A stretch of DNA of 64,000 bases from JAADHI01 sp964451325 (GTDB lineage: Bacteria; Nitrospirota; Nitrospiria; SBBL01; JAADHI01): the NCBI GenBank assembly GCA_964451325.1, contig CAYVHO010000016.1:1-64000 (forward strand), in the 5' to 3' direction. The notes under the pieces are model-generated. The model saw only the letters and a program-made list of their open reading frames with translations. It made no database searches and was not told the DNA's origin. Below are positions 34,131-43,308 of this stretch, one piece after another. The position numbers and the translations under genes are program-made. Every line of letters begins with the position of its first letter. Within the stretch, counting starts at the first letter, position 1.

Positions 34131-34681
34131 CACTCCGGTGTTTTAAGTATTCCCGTCGGTTTATTATCAATACTGATCTGATTTTTATTTTTCCAATACT
34201 GTTTTACACCCACTTCCCCTTGTTTTTCGGCCCATGCCTCAAGCTGTGTGCGTTCTTCATTGAAGGTCATAAAGGGCACAGCCCAACCACATGAGGTTTG
34301 CAGCGAGTCAATCTGTAAGTCGATAATCTGACGCGCCCCAGGTATTGTGGGGAAAACTGCAATCAAATCCGACCACTCCTTATCTCTCGGATGATAAATT
34401 ATTGCATGACCATAAAGCCTAAGAATAAGCGGATTTTCTCCAAAAGCACAAAACATCAATGTCATCCGACTATTTTCGAGCAAGTGCGCCGCCGTTTCAT
34501 TTCCACTCCCTGTTAAGTTCAGCCAGGCCACTCTTTTTTCGCTCAAAACACGTAAACTGTCCATGCCCTTTGGAGAAAGATTGATACGTCCGCCCTCCCC
34601 CGCTGTGGCAACAAAAAAAACCGCCTGACTTTCGATAAAATCTTTTAGTTTGCGATCGATCGTCTTGAAATATTTTGCCAT
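34130..34681 (-). CDS. Pyridoxamine 5'-phosphate oxidase family protein
   Basis: The 183-residue protein has the split-barrel FMN-binding fold of PNPOx-like proteins: KLKDFIESQAVFFVATAGEG, INLSPKGMDSLRVLSEKRVA and SRMTLMFCAFGENPLILRLY. The substrate is not known; many members bind FMN or F420 and reduce small molecules. The ATG at 34681 follows GGAGATG at good spacing, so the upstream frame to 34711 is not preferred. No partner gene is nearby. Confidence 0.82.
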   Translation of the reverse strand: MAKYFKTIDRKLKDFIESQAVFFVATAGEGGRINLSPKGMDSLRVLSEKRVAWLNLTGSGNETAAHLLENSRMTLMFCAFGENPLILRLYGHAIIYHPRDKEWSDLIAVFPTIPGARQIIDLQIDSLQTSCGWAVPFMTFNEERTQLEAWAEKQGEVGVKQYWKNKNQISIDNKPTGILKTPE

Positions 34682-34842
34682 AATCACCATCTCCGAATAT
34701 ATAGATGACACAAGTCCTTGATTCTATTCCCTCAATGGTGTTGCGTCAAATGATAGACGCCCTATTTTACATTGATTGTCCAAAGACCATGGTGTATTCT
34801 TTTTAGAAGGTATTTTCCCTAAATTCAACGAGGATTTTGCGA

Positions 34843-36975
34843 ATGAACGAAATTGATTCACAGCTCTCCGAGGCCATTTCAAACGAGATCGAAACCTTTG
34901 ATCAACTGGCCCAACGCTTTCAAAACAAAGAAATTCCTGAAGAAAAATTCAAACGCTATCGGCTACAAAACGGGATTTACGGTCAACGTCAGCCAGGCCA
35001 CCAAATGGTGCGTGTCAAGATTCCCTCTGGCCTGCTCAATGCCGCCCAGCTTCGCTGCCTGGCGGACATCTCTACTCGATATTCACAGGGCTACGGACAT
35101 GTCACAACCCGTCAGGATATTCAATTTCATTACGTCGAGCTTAATGATGTCAAAGCGCTTATGACCGAACTATCAAAAGTTGGTTTGAGCACACGAGAAG
35201 CCTGCGGCAACACCGTCAGAAATGTCACGGCCTGTCACCGTGCGGGTATTTGCCCCACGGAGCTATTTGACGTCACAGGTATTTCAGAAAAAGTGGCTTA
35301 TTTCCTGCTTTGGAACCCCATCAACCAAGACCTCCCGAGAAAATTCAAAATCTCTTTTTCAGGTTGCACCAGCGAATGCGGCTTGGCCGCCATCCACGAT
35401 CTTGGCTTTATTGCGACCTCTCGTCACATCAAGGGAAAGCAGGAATTAGGATTTAAAGTCTTTATTGGCGGGGGCTTGGGTTCGCATCCCAAACTGGCCC
35501 TCCCCTACAGCGATTTTATCCCCACTGATCAAGTTCTTCCACTTTGCGAAGCAACACTTCAACTCTTTGACAGCCACGGCAACCGACGTAATAAAAGTAA
35601 AGCCCGCATGAAATTCGTCATTGAAAAATGGGGGCTGGAAAAATTTAAAACCACCCTGGGAGAATTATTGACCGAAGTCTTGGCATCAGACAAAGTCTTT
35701 CCCGAACTCCCAAAACCCAGTTTGAAAGAAAAACCCGCCACGCTTGCGGAGATCCCGAGCACCAATGGCGATAACAACACCCCTTTTCAGCTTTGGGCCA
35801 GAACAAACCTGATTCCACAAGGAGATGACAGCTTCGCCATTCAAATCAAATTACCCCTGGGGGATGTTACAGAAGCACAGTTTCGTGGATTGGCTGACCT
35901 CACAGAACAATTTTCAACACAAGGCGCACGCACAACCCACCAGCAAAATATCATTTTGAATCACATCGCCACAGCAGATCTCTCACGTTTTTATACGGCA
36001 CTTGAAGCCATTGGCCTTTCAGGTGCAGGCGCAGAACGTGTCGTGGATGTCATGGCCTGTCCCGGGGCAGACACCTGCCAGCTGGCCCTGACCAACTCCA
36101 TGGGCGTCGGCGCCGCAATCAATAAAAAACTCAGCAGCGAACTGCCCATGTATGATGATTTGGAAGGACTGCGTATCCGAATCTCCGGCTGTCCCAATTC
36201 CTGCGGACACCACCATATTGCAGGCATCGGACTGCACGGCATCGCAAAAAAAGTCAATGGCGTCTTAACGCCCCACTATCAGCTACATCTGGGGGGGGGG
36301 CTCAATGCGGAAACCCCGACCCTTGGAAAATCTAAAATAAAATTACCGGCCAAAAATATGCCTTCGGCTGTACTCGCCCTCATTGAGCTTTTTAGAACCG
36401 AGCGACAGGGAGAAGAAAACTTTAATCAATTTGTCGAACGGTTTGGTCGCGAGGCCATCGGTGAAAAGTTATCCCGTTTTTCAGACTTGGCCCCACAGGA
36501 AGAACAGCCTGATCTCTACTGGGACTGGAAAGAGGATAACAAGGTCTTTTCCCTCGATGAAATCGGCCCGGGAGAATGTTCGGGTACCGTAATCGACATG
36601 ATCGAATACGGACTGCGTATGGCCAAAGAAACCATCGAAAAAGCCCAGCAGAGCGCAGATCAAAATGATTATGCTAAAACGGCCACGCTCATTAAAGAAG
36701 CGATTCTCTTAGACGCGCGTGCCCTGCTTTATACCTACGGCACAGACTCACCCCATGACGACCAGATCTTAAAAGAGTTTCAGCAAAAATTGGTCGAACA
36801 AGGGATTTTAGGCGAGCGTTTTGAGTCTTTTACCTCAGAGTTGGGCAAATGGGACGATTTTGGAGAAGATGCAGCAAGCGTCCTCCCCTTACTTGAAGAA
36901 GGCGCTGCTTTTGTACAGGAGTGTCAAGATGCCTATGATCGAATGGATGCGAAAATGAAATTTCGCAAAAAATAG
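34843..36975 (+). CDS. Siroheme nitrite/sulfite reductase with C-terminal helical extension
   Basis: The enzyme carries out six-electron reduction of nitrite to ammonia or sulfite to sulfide with siroheme and a 4Fe-4S cluster. It has the usual pseudo-twofold layout with ferrodoxin-like half domains: YSQGYGHVTTRQDIQFHYVE in the first half and FSTQGARTTHQQNIILNHI in the second. The cluster cysteines are CPGADTC and SGCPNSCGHHH in the second half. Unusually, the first half also has the C-x5-C and C-x3-C pattern (ACHRAGIC, SGCTSEC). Residues about 590-710 form an extra helical domain that looks HEPN-like. The tusA-like gene follows, which favours sulfite. An upstream TTG at 34837 is less likely. 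Confidence 0.87.
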   Translation: MNEIDSQLSEAISNEIETFDQLAQRFQNKEIPEEKFKRYRLQNGIYGQRQPGHQMVRVKIPSGLLNAAQLRCLADISTRYSQGYGHVTTRQDIQFHYVELNDVKALMTELSKVGLSTREACGNTVRNVTACHRAGICPTELFDVTGISEKVAYFLLWNPINQDLPRKFKISFSGCTSECGLAAIHDLGFIATSRHIKGKQELGFKVFIGGGLGSHPKLALPYSDFIPTDQVLPLCEATLQLFDSHGNRRNKSKARMKFVIEKWGLEKFKTTLGELLTEVLASDKVFPELPKPSLKEKPATLAEIPSTNGDNNTPFQLWARTNLIPQGDDSFAIQIKLPLGDVTEAQFRGLADLTEQFSTQGARTTHQQNIILNHIATADLSRFYTALEAIGLSGAGAERVVDVMACPGADTCQLALTNSMGVGAAINKKLSSELPMYDDLEGLRIRISGCPNSCGHHHIAGIGLHGIAKKVNGVLTPHYQLHLGGGLNAETPTLGKSKIKLPAKNMPSAVLALIELFRTERQGEENFNQFVERFGREAIGEKLSRFSDLAPQEEQPDLYWDWKEDNKVFSLDEIGPGECSGTVIDMIEYGLRMAKETIEKAQQSADQNDYAKTATLIKEAILLDARALLYTYGTDSPHDDQILKEFQQKLVEQGILGERFESFTSELGKWDDFGEDAASVLPLLEEGAAFVQECQDAYDRMDAKMKFRKK

Positions 36976-37012
36976 CTGATCCCAATTTATTTTTTAATTT
37001 TGTGAGGAAAAA

Positions 37013-37264
37013 ATGAGCGAAAAGAAAAAAGCAGATGTATTTTTGGACCTTTCAGGGGTCTTATGTCCGATGAACTTTGTAAAAACAAAACTCGAATTGG
37101 AAGAAATGGAAGAAGGCCAAATACTGGAAGTCATCATTGATGACGGCGAACCCGTTCGGAATGTGCCGCGTAGTGTCAAAGCAGAAGGGCACAAAGTATT
37201 GGAACTGGAAGAAACCCCGAACGGACACTACAGCCTCGTCATCGAAAAAGTAAACGATGAATAA
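37013..37264 (+). CDS. TusA-family sulfur carrier protein
   Basis: TusA-like proteins pass persulfide sulfur between enzymes. The 83-residue protein carries the active cysteine in LDLSGVLCPMNFVKTKLELE and the rest of the beta-alpha-beta fold (ILEVIIDDGEPVRNVPRSVK). A GAGGAAAAA site lies before the start. It follows the siroheme reductase by 37 bases, so sulfide made there may be handed to it, as in assimilatory sulfur loci. It is the likely partner rather than a tRNA thiolation TusA. Confidence 0.9.
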   Translation: MSEKKKADVFLDLSGVLCPMNFVKTKLELEEMEEGQILEVIIDDGEPVRNVPRSVKAEGHKVLELEETPNGHYSLVIEKVNDE

Positions 37265-37300
37265 GAAATTATCCTCGCATCAAACAAGCCATTTTTTTTC

Positions 37301-38398
37301 ATGAAAGCCCATCCAACATACAATATCGAACGGTCTTACGAGGACAATTACCAAGAAGGGCCCTTTCTTGATGTCACACCACCCCAAAGAAAAATTTCAC
37401 CCGAATTTTCCTTTCTAGGATTTAAAGTCAATTCCTTATTCGGTGTGCCAGCGGGGCCACTTTTAAATGCTAATTGGGTCATTGCTTATGCCAAATTGGG
37501 CTTTGATCTACTGGTTTATAAAACCGTTCGCACAGAAGAAAGACCCTGTCACCCTAATCCCAACTGTATGTATCTTAGCCAAAAACGACAGCTCTTGGAT
37601 GTCGATTTTAATCGACAATTGATCGGCAGTATGACCCCACCGGATGACCCGGCTTTAATCAGCATCACCAATTCATTTGGCATGCCATCTCGCACCCCTG
37701 AAATCTGGCAGGCAGATATCCAAAAAGCCAAAGCAGGTATGGGCACGGGACAACTTTTGATTGTGAGCGTGGTCGGCACCCCAGGAGAAGTCGACCTCAA
37801 AGCGGATTATGTAAAAGGCGCAGCCCTTGCGGTTGAAGCCGGTGCACCTGCCATTGAAATCAACCTCTCCTGTCCCAACGTGGTCTCTCGCGAAGGCAGT
37901 ATTTACACCGATCCTGAGTTTTCGTCACAAATTTCTTTAGCCGTCAAACACGAAATCGGCGAAGTCCCCCTCATCATTAAAATGGGCTACATCGCAGATC
38001 CTTTCAAACGTGCACAAGTCATCAGCGCAAATGCCCCCCATGTGGATGCCATCTCAAGTATAAACACCCTTTCTTTTGAAGTCATCAATGAAGAAGGCGA
38101 AGCGGCCCTGCCCGGAGAAGGACGACTTCGTGCGGGTGTTTGTGGTGCCGCCATTCGTGCCCGCGCCCTCTCACAAACCGAACACCTCGTGGCCTTAAAA
38201 AAACAACATCACTACGATTTTGCCATCATCGGTGTCGGCGGAGTCATGACCACAGAACACATCCACGACTATTTAAACCTCGGAACCGACGCCGTCATGT
38301 CTGCAACGGGGGCCATGTGGGACCCGCTTCTGGCCTACCGTTTTTGGGAAAAAAACACCTCCGATGAACACCTCAAGTCCTCAAAATTCGGCAACTGA
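37301..38398 (+). CDS. Dihydroorotate dehydrogenase-like protein
   Basis: The 365-residue protein has the FMN TIM barrel of dihydroorotate dehydrogenases: FGVPAGPLLNANWVIAYAKL, PAIEINLSCPNVVSREGS with the active region, VPLIIKMGYIADPFKR and IIGVGGVMTTEHIHDYLNLG. The glycine-rich end DAVMSATGAMWDPLL binds phosphate. The sequence is divergent, so pyrimidine biosynthesis is likely but not certain. There is no clear ribosome site, and its closeness to the sulfur genes gives no functional link. Confidence 0.8.
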   Translation: MKAHPTYNIERSYEDNYQEGPFLDVTPPQRKISPEFSFLGFKVNSLFGVPAGPLLNANWVIAYAKLGFDLLVYKTVRTEERPCHPNPNCMYLSQKRQLLDVDFNRQLIGSMTPPDDPALISITNSFGMPSRTPEIWQADIQKAKAGMGTGQLLIVSVVGTPGEVDLKADYVKGAALAVEAGAPAIEINLSCPNVVSREGSIYTDPEFSSQISLAVKHEIGEVPLIIKMGYIADPFKRAQVISANAPHVDAISSINTLSFEVINEEGEAALPGEGRLRAGVCGAAIRARALSQTEHLVALKKQHHYDFAIIGVGGVMTTEHIHDYLNLGTDAVMSATGAMWDPLLAYRFWEKNTSDEHLKSSKFGN

Positions 38399-38485
38399 AT
38401 TCTCAAAAAATCCAGCCGCTTCTCCTCATCGCCTCTAACGCTTCGAGATAAACAAACTTGCCTTGCAGTAGCAATTCGCCTATAG

Positions 38486-38506
38486 TTGTACAAAATAATG
38501 GTACAA
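38486..38506. promoter_or_regulatory. Inverted repeat operator of the first toxin-antitoxin pair
   Basis: TTGTAC (38486-38491) and GTACAA (38501-38506) are perfect inverse arms spaced by nine bases, 18 bases before the antitoxin start. Such sites are bound by the antitoxin for autoregulation. Confidence 0.65.
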
Positions 38507-38523
38507 TTATTTGAGGTAGAAAA

Positions 38524-38754
38524 ATGAAAGATGTCAGCATTAGCGAATTAAGAGCCCATCTATTGAGATACCTACAGGATGCACGGCATGGAGAACAAAT
38601 CAATGTGACTTCAAAAGGCATATCCTTAGCCACATTGAGCCCTCCGACCAGTCAGGCGGATAAAGCCGGGGAAAAACTCAGAAAACTTGCTCAAACAGCA
38701 ATGGTCCATGATGTCATCTCTCCAATTGACGAAAATTGGAACGCCTCTGAATGA
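38524..38754 (+). CDS. Phd/YefM-type antitoxin
   Basis: The 76-residue protein has the Phd/YefM N-terminus VSISELRAHLLRYLQDARHG followed by EQINVTSKGISLATLSPP, a DNA-binding fold, and a short disordered C-terminus that would bind the toxin. It starts after GAGGTAG and overlaps the toxin start (ATGA). An inverted repeat lies just upstream for autoregulation. Confidence 0.88.
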   Translation: MKDVSISELRAHLLRYLQDARHGEQINVTSKGISLATLSPPTSQADKAGEKLRKLAQTAMVHDVISPIDENWNASE

Positions 38755-39140
38755 TCATATTGGATACCTGTGCCATTATATGGGACGCACTCAAGCCAGA
38801 TCAGCTCACAGTTAAAGCAAAAAAGGCGATTGAAGAGGCCAAGGGAGAGTTGATGGTTTGCGATATCTCCATTTGGGAGATTGCTATGCTCATTAAGCGA
38901 AAACGCATCGTCATTAATGACACCACTTCAGGATTTATCAATCTCTTACTTCAGTCGCGAAATTTTTATATCCAAGAGATAACACCTGAGATCGCCGAGC
39001 TCTCTGTGAACTTCAGCCAGGAAATCAATAACGACCCTGCGGATCGATTAATCGCTGCCACTTCAATACTTAAAAATGCGCCTATCATCACTGCGGATCA
39101 AAACCTCAGAGATACGGCATTATTATCAACAATATGGTGA
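38751..39140 (+). CDS. PIN-domain toxin (VapC-type)
   Basis: PIN toxins are Mg-dependent ribonucleases that usually cut tRNA or rRNA. The acidic active-site residues are in ILDTCAIIWDAL, DISIWEIAMLIKRKRI and NNDPADRLIAATSILKNAPI, ending with ITADQNLRD. It is 129 residues long and starts inside the antitoxin stop codon. It belongs to the PIN group that pairs with Phd-type antitoxins. Confidence 0.9.
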   Translation: MIILDTCAIIWDALKPDQLTVKAKKAIEEAKGELMVCDISIWEIAMLIKRKRIVINDTTSGFINLLLQSRNFYIQEITPEIAELSVNFSQEINNDPADRLIAATSILKNAPIITADQNLRDTALLSTIW

Positions 39141-39236
39141 TCTGCAAAACCTCATTCCCCGACTTGCACTTCCTTCTCAGCGATTTCGGGTCATCAATTT
39201 ACGGCTTCCTCTGATCCTAAAATATTTGACATACGC

Positions 39237-39275
39237 CATCGATAGTGCGAAAGTACTACGAATACACTATCGATG
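39237..39275. promoter_or_regulatory. Inverted repeat operator of the second toxin-antitoxin pair
   Basis: CATCGATAGTG (39237-39247) and CACTATCGATG (39265-39275) are perfect 11-bp inverse arms spaced by 17 bases, directly before the antitoxin ribosome site. A TTGACA hexamer at 39226-39231 lies just upstream. The site fits repression by an AbrB-type antitoxin. Confidence 0.7.
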
Positions 39276-39284
39276 AGGTAAAAG

Positions 39285-39491
39285 ATGACAGCAGTCACCG
39301 TATCCCCTAAGTTTCAGGTCGTTATCCCCAAAGAAGTCAGAGACGCCATGGGGATCGTTGCAGGTCAAAAGGTCCAGATGTTGACCTATCGCAATCGAAT
39401 AGAATTGATTCCCATCAAAGCAATGAACAAAATGAGGGGGTTCTTGAAAGAGATCGATACAGATGTACAGCGAGATAAAGATCGCGTATGA
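39285..39491 (+). CDS. AbrB/MazE-like antitoxin (VapB-type)
   Basis: The 68-residue protein begins with the swapped-hairpin AbrB fold: VTVSPKFQVVIPKEVRDAMG and IVAGQKVQMLTYRNRIELIP, typical of VapB antitoxins. The C-terminal tail (about 45-68) would hold the toxin. It starts after GAGGTAAAAG and overlaps the next gene (ATGA). It differs in fold from the Phd-type antitoxin of the neighbouring pair. Confidence 0.9.
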   Translation: MTAVTVSPKFQVVIPKEVRDAMGIVAGQKVQMLTYRNRIELIPIKAMNKMRGFLKEIDTDVQRDKDRV

Positions 39492-39871
39492 ATATTGTGG
39501 ATTCTTCTGCGTGGTTATCCTATTTTTCGGGGGATGAAAATGCAGCGTTATTTTCACGTCCAATAGAAAATATAGACAAACTACTTGTTCCCAGCATTAT
39601 CATTACTGAGGTTTTTAAATGTATTTTACGGCAGCGGGGTGAAGATATGGCTTTGGAAGCCATTGCACATATGGAACAAGGCAAAGTCATTTCACTGGAC
39701 AGTGTGTTGGCGATTGATGCCGCTCAGTATAGTGTTGAACTCAAGCTGCCACTCGCGGATAGCATCATTTATGCGACCGCCCAAAAATTTGAGGCCTTGC
39801 TCTGGACCCAGGACATCGACTTTAAATCATTGAAAGGCGTCAAATATTTTTCAAAGACTTCAGGCAGATAA
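39488..39871 (+). CDS. PIN-domain toxin (VapC-type)
   Basis: This 127-residue PIN ribonuclease shows NIVDSSAWLSYFSGDENAAL, SIIITEVFKCILRQRGEDMA and LPLADSIIYATAQKFEALLW, followed by TQDIDFKSLKGVKYF. The conserved acidic residues are present, so it may be active. It is translationally coupled to its antitoxin. It is not closely similar to the PIN toxin 350 bases upstream, so the two pairs are not a recent duplication. Confidence 0.9.
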   Translation: MNIVDSSAWLSYFSGDENAALFSRPIENIDKLLVPSIIITEVFKCILRQRGEDMALEAIAHMEQGKVISLDSVLAIDAAQYSVELKLPLADSIIYATAQKFEALLWTQDIDFKSLKGVKYFSKTSGR

Positions 39872-39964
39872 GCTGCCATTCAAGCCCACTCCATATTACT
39901 TTTTGTCCTCCGTTCTAATGTGCCGGCCAATGCTTAAGCCGCCTTTTTTTATCCACATTCTCCC

Positions 39965-41911
39965 ATGATTTCCCTATTTAAAACCTCAAAACGCTATGGC
40001 GAACGTGCATTATTTTCGGAAGTCAGCTTTCAGGTATTGCCCAAAGATCGCATCGCGCTCATCGGCCCAAACGGTGCGGGGAAAACAACCCTGCTTGATA
40101 TTGTCGCGGGAAAACTTTCACCCGATACAGGCGAAGTCATTCAAGCCAAATCCATCCGTACCGGATACCTCACCCAGAAAATCGCCCAACTCAAAGGCCG
40201 TAGCATACTGGAAGAGGTCTGCTCTGGGGCGACTGAGATTGAGCACATCCGAAAACAGATGCGGCAGACCGAAAATGAAATAGAAGCCTGCCAAAATCAA
40301 GAACAAAAAGCCGACTTGGGCTTGCAATATGCTGAACAGCAATCGAAATTTGAAACCCTTGATGGTTACGGACTCGAATTCCGCGCAGAAAAAATACTCG
40401 CCGGCTTGGGCTTTCAAGACAAAGATATTCGCAGCAAAACAGAACAACTCAGCGGCGGCTGGCTCATGCGCGTCGCCCTCTCAAAACTACTTGTTTCACA
40501 ACCCGATATTATATTATTGGATGAACCCACCAATCATCTCGATCTCGCATCGCTCATCTGGCTTGAGGCATTTCTAAAGGACTATCCCGGTGGTATTCTC
40601 ATGATTTCTCATGATCGTGCTTTTATCAACGGACTCGTCAATCGTGTTTTTGAAATCGAACGGGGCAAAGTCGCTTTTTACACCGGGAACTACGACCGCT
40701 ACGAAAAAACGAAACTTGAAACAGCTGCGATCACACAAGCCACCTACGAAAATCAGCAAAAGAAGATTGAACAAACCGAGCGTTTTATTGAACGATTTAA
40801 GGCAAAAGCAACAAAAGCAAAACAAGCACAAAGCCGTATCAAACAACTGGAAAAAATGGAGCGTATCGCCCCCTTAGAAGCCGAAAATAAAAAGGTCAAA
40901 TTTAGTTTTCCGCAGCCAGAACGCTGCGCAAAATCCGTTATTTCACTCAAGACGGTTTCAAAATTTTATGGCTCAAAAAATGTTTTTCAAAACCTCAATC
41001 TGACTCTGGAACGCGGCCAAAAGCTCGCACTCGTCGGCCCAAACGGCGCGGGAAAATCAACACTCATTAAAATACTTGCAGACGCAACTGACATCGACCA
41101 GGGCGAGCGCAAGCTCGGGGGCCAGGTTCAAATTGCCTATTACAGTCAACACCAATTGGAAACCCTGAATGCAAACCATTCTGTCCTTGAGGAAATCAGG
41201 ACCGCCGCACCTGAAGGTACGCCCACTTTTCTGCGAAGCATGTTGGGCGCTTTTTTATTTCGAGGCGATGATGTATTTAAGAAAGTCTCTGTCTTAAGTG
41301 GAGGAGAAAAAAGTCGTCTGGCCCTCGCAAAACTGCTCGTTCGCCCCGCCAATTTAATTTTGCTGGATGAACCCACAAATCACCTCGACATCCCATCCTG
41401 CGATGTGCTTTGTGATGTCTTGAAGGCCTATACAGGAACACTTTGCCTCATCACACATGACCGCTATTTTATGCATCAAGTGGCCAATACCATCATGGAA
41501 GTGGATCAAGGAAAAGTCACACCCTTCCCCGGAGATTATGCCTATTATCTCTATAAAAAAGAACTGGACCAGATAAACATCGCCACCGAAGTCCCTCAAA
41601 AAAATAGCAGCGACAAACAATCAAACAAAGAAGACCGGAGGCTTGCAGCAGAAAAGCGGAATCAAAATTACCGCGCTCGTAAACCCTTAAAACAAAAAAT
41701 AGACAAAATAGAAAAGACACTGGAAACAAAGACGACAGAATATGAAGAATGTGTCGAACTTCTATCCGACCCAACAATCTATGCAGAAAAAGAACGATTT
41801 CACAAAATAATGACACGTCACAATCAACTCAAAAAAGAAATCGACGCAGACACAGAACACTGGGAAAATCTCTCCCTTGAATACGAAGCACTGCTTTCAG
41901 ATTCCGCTTAG
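39965..41911 (+). CDS. ABC-F family ATPase
   Basis: This soluble protein has two ABC domains and no membrane segment, like Uup/YheS/EttA factors that act on ribosomes. The Walker A motifs are LIGPNGAGKTTLLDI and LVGPNGAGKSTLIKI, the signatures LSGGWLMRVALSKLL and LSGGEKSRLALAKLL, and the Walker B motifs IILLDEPTNHLDL and LILLDEPTNHLDI. The arm and P-site linker lie between (about 235-320). A charged coiled-coil end (about 540-648) is Uup/YheS-like. The role in translation is from family knowledge. Confidence 0.92.
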   Translation: MISLFKTSKRYGERALFSEVSFQVLPKDRIALIGPNGAGKTTLLDIVAGKLSPDTGEVIQAKSIRTGYLTQKIAQLKGRSILEEVCSGATEIEHIRKQMRQTENEIEACQNQEQKADLGLQYAEQQSKFETLDGYGLEFRAEKILAGLGFQDKDIRSKTEQLSGGWLMRVALSKLLVSQPDIILLDEPTNHLDLASLIWLEAFLKDYPGGILMISHDRAFINGLVNRVFEIERGKVAFYTGNYDRYEKTKLETAAITQATYENQQKKIEQTERFIERFKAKATKAKQAQSRIKQLEKMERIAPLEAENKKVKFSFPQPERCAKSVISLKTVSKFYGSKNVFQNLNLTLERGQKLALVGPNGAGKSTLIKILADATDIDQGERKLGGQVQIAYYSQHQLETLNANHSVLEEIRTAAPEGTPTFLRSMLGAFLFRGDDVFKKVSVLSGGEKSRLALAKLLVRPANLILLDEPTNHLDIPSCDVLCDVLKAYTGTLCLITHDRYFMHQVANTIMEVDQGKVTPFPGDYAYYLYKKELDQINIATEVPQKNSSDKQSNKEDRRLAAEKRNQNYRARKPLKQKIDKIEKTLETKTTEYEECVELLSDPTIYAEKERFHKIMTRHNQLKKEIDADTEHWENLSLEYEALLSDSA

Positions 41912-42005
41912 AGCGGTGCCCTAAGATAATATCATCCCCGAAGCCTACACATTAAAAACGACAACTGTTTGTCTGATTTTCAGTCTGCAGTCTTTCGGGA
42001 TAAAA

Positions 42006-42593
42006 CTAGGATTTTTTCTTGAGTTCCATGATGACCAATTTGGCCACATGTTTTAGGGTTTCAAAAACCCCTTCTCCCGTGGGCGCGATTGCGTCGTAGG
42101 ATGGAACTTTTCTGGGGTTGAGTGCACCATCGAGTTCTTTGGCGGGGATGACATTTGGAAGATCCCGTTTATTGTATTGAATCACGTAGGGAAGTTCTTC
42201 TAGATTAAATCCATGTTCTTTCAGATTTTTGATGAGGTTTTCCATACTTTCCAGATTGGCATCCATGCGTTCGACCTGGGAGTCGGCAACAAAAATAACC
42301 CCATCGACACCACGTAAAATAAGTTTTCGACTGGCGTCATAAAAAATTTGCCCCGGTACGGTGTAAAGATGAAAACGGACTTTGAATCCCTTGATCTCGC
42401 CCAAAGCCAAAGGCAGAAAATCAAAAAAGAGGGTCCGTTCCGTTTCCGTTGCCAGAGAGATCATCTTTCCCTTACTGTCTGGGCTGATTTTTGTATAGAT
42501 GTGCTGGAGGTTCGTCGTTTTCCCACAAAGGCCAGGGCCGTAGTAGACGATTTTACAAGAAATTTCACGTGCAGAATAATTAATGAAAGACAT
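42006..42593 (-). CDS. mglA: MglA, Ras-like polarity GTPase
   Basis: MglA is the bacterial GTPase that sets the leading pole for gliding and twitching in Myxococcus. The P-loop is IVYYGPGLCGKTTNLQHIYT, the atypical switch is HLYTVPGQIFYDASRKLILR, and the base-specific motif is VIQYNKRDLPNVI. Its 195 residues match MglA over the full length, starting with SFINYSAREI. It follows mglB on the same strand, with 88 bases between them. Confidence 0.94.
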   Translation of the reverse strand: MSFINYSAREISCKIVYYGPGLCGKTTNLQHIYTKISPDSKGKMISLATETERTLFFDFLPLALGEIKGFKVRFHLYTVPGQIFYDASRKLILRGVDGVIFVADSQVERMDANLESMENLIKNLKEHGFNLEELPYVIQYNKRDLPNVIPAKELDGALNPRKVPSYDAIAPTGEGVFETLKHVAKLVIMELKKKS

Positions 42594-42681
42594 GTTTTAC
42601 ACCCCCGGAGAAGCCGGTTTATTCACCTTACTTTTTTTGATAAAAATAGAAAAGCTTCCCTGGAAGCAGCGGTTTAATATT

Positions 42682-43173
42682 TTAGCCAAATAAGCTCTCA
42701 ATATCCTCTTCCGTGATCTCACGAAATGGAGATGAGCCGCCTTCTTCAGCGTTTGATTTTTCAATTTTTTTGGTGATGCTATCGAATACTACAGTTAATG
42801 CCGTTACGCTTCGTTTCACCCTGAGACGAATGAGGCCCAGTGAGGAACGATCATCAAAAACAACCACAAGAATCGCACGCTGCCCAACAAGGGAGATATG
42901 GATGTTATCTTTTTCCCCTTCGTGAAATAAGATCGAAAACTCTTTTTCACCCAAAAGTTTCGCCATTCCTCCCGTTGCGGCAATATTTCCTGCAGTGAGC
43001 GAAGCCAAAGAGGTTGTGTCGATATCTCCGGTTTCGCCCATACTTGAAATAAGTTGTCCGTCTTTATCGACCAGGAAAGAAACCTTTGCTCTGGCAAGCT
43101 CGTTCAGTTTTTTTAACTCTTTATCAATGAGTCTGGAATCTTCTTCAAACAACACAAGTCCGGGATTTAACAT
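42682..43173 (-). CDS. mglB: MglB, Roadblock-domain GTPase-activating protein
   Basis: MglB forms a dimer that stimulates GTP hydrolysis by MglA. The Roadblock/LC7 domain shows AKVSFLVDKDGQLISSMGET, IDTTSLASLTAGNIAATGGM and FDDRSSLGLIRLRVKRSV. The C-terminal tail REITEEDIESLFG matches the tail of Myxococcus MglB, which is known to contact MglA. Its 163 residues are normal. It lies upstream of mglA in the usual order. Confidence 0.93.
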   Translation of the reverse strand: MLNPGLVLFEEDSRLIDKELKKLNELARAKVSFLVDKDGQLISSMGETGDIDTTSLASLTAGNIAATGGMAKLLGEKEFSILFHEGEKDNIHISLVGQRAILVVVFDDRSSLGLIRLRVKRSVTALTVVFDSITKKIEKSNAEEGGSSPFREITEEDIESLFG

Positions 43174-43308
43174 CTCTTTCTGCCCTCAAATAACGCACGA
43201 CTCCTGACCATTTATTTATACCACCAGAACCTCTGTTGCGCAAATATGAAAACAAAGGGATTGAGTCTTTAGAGAAAAAGTGATCTTTCCAAACAAAAGG
43301 AGGGAATT

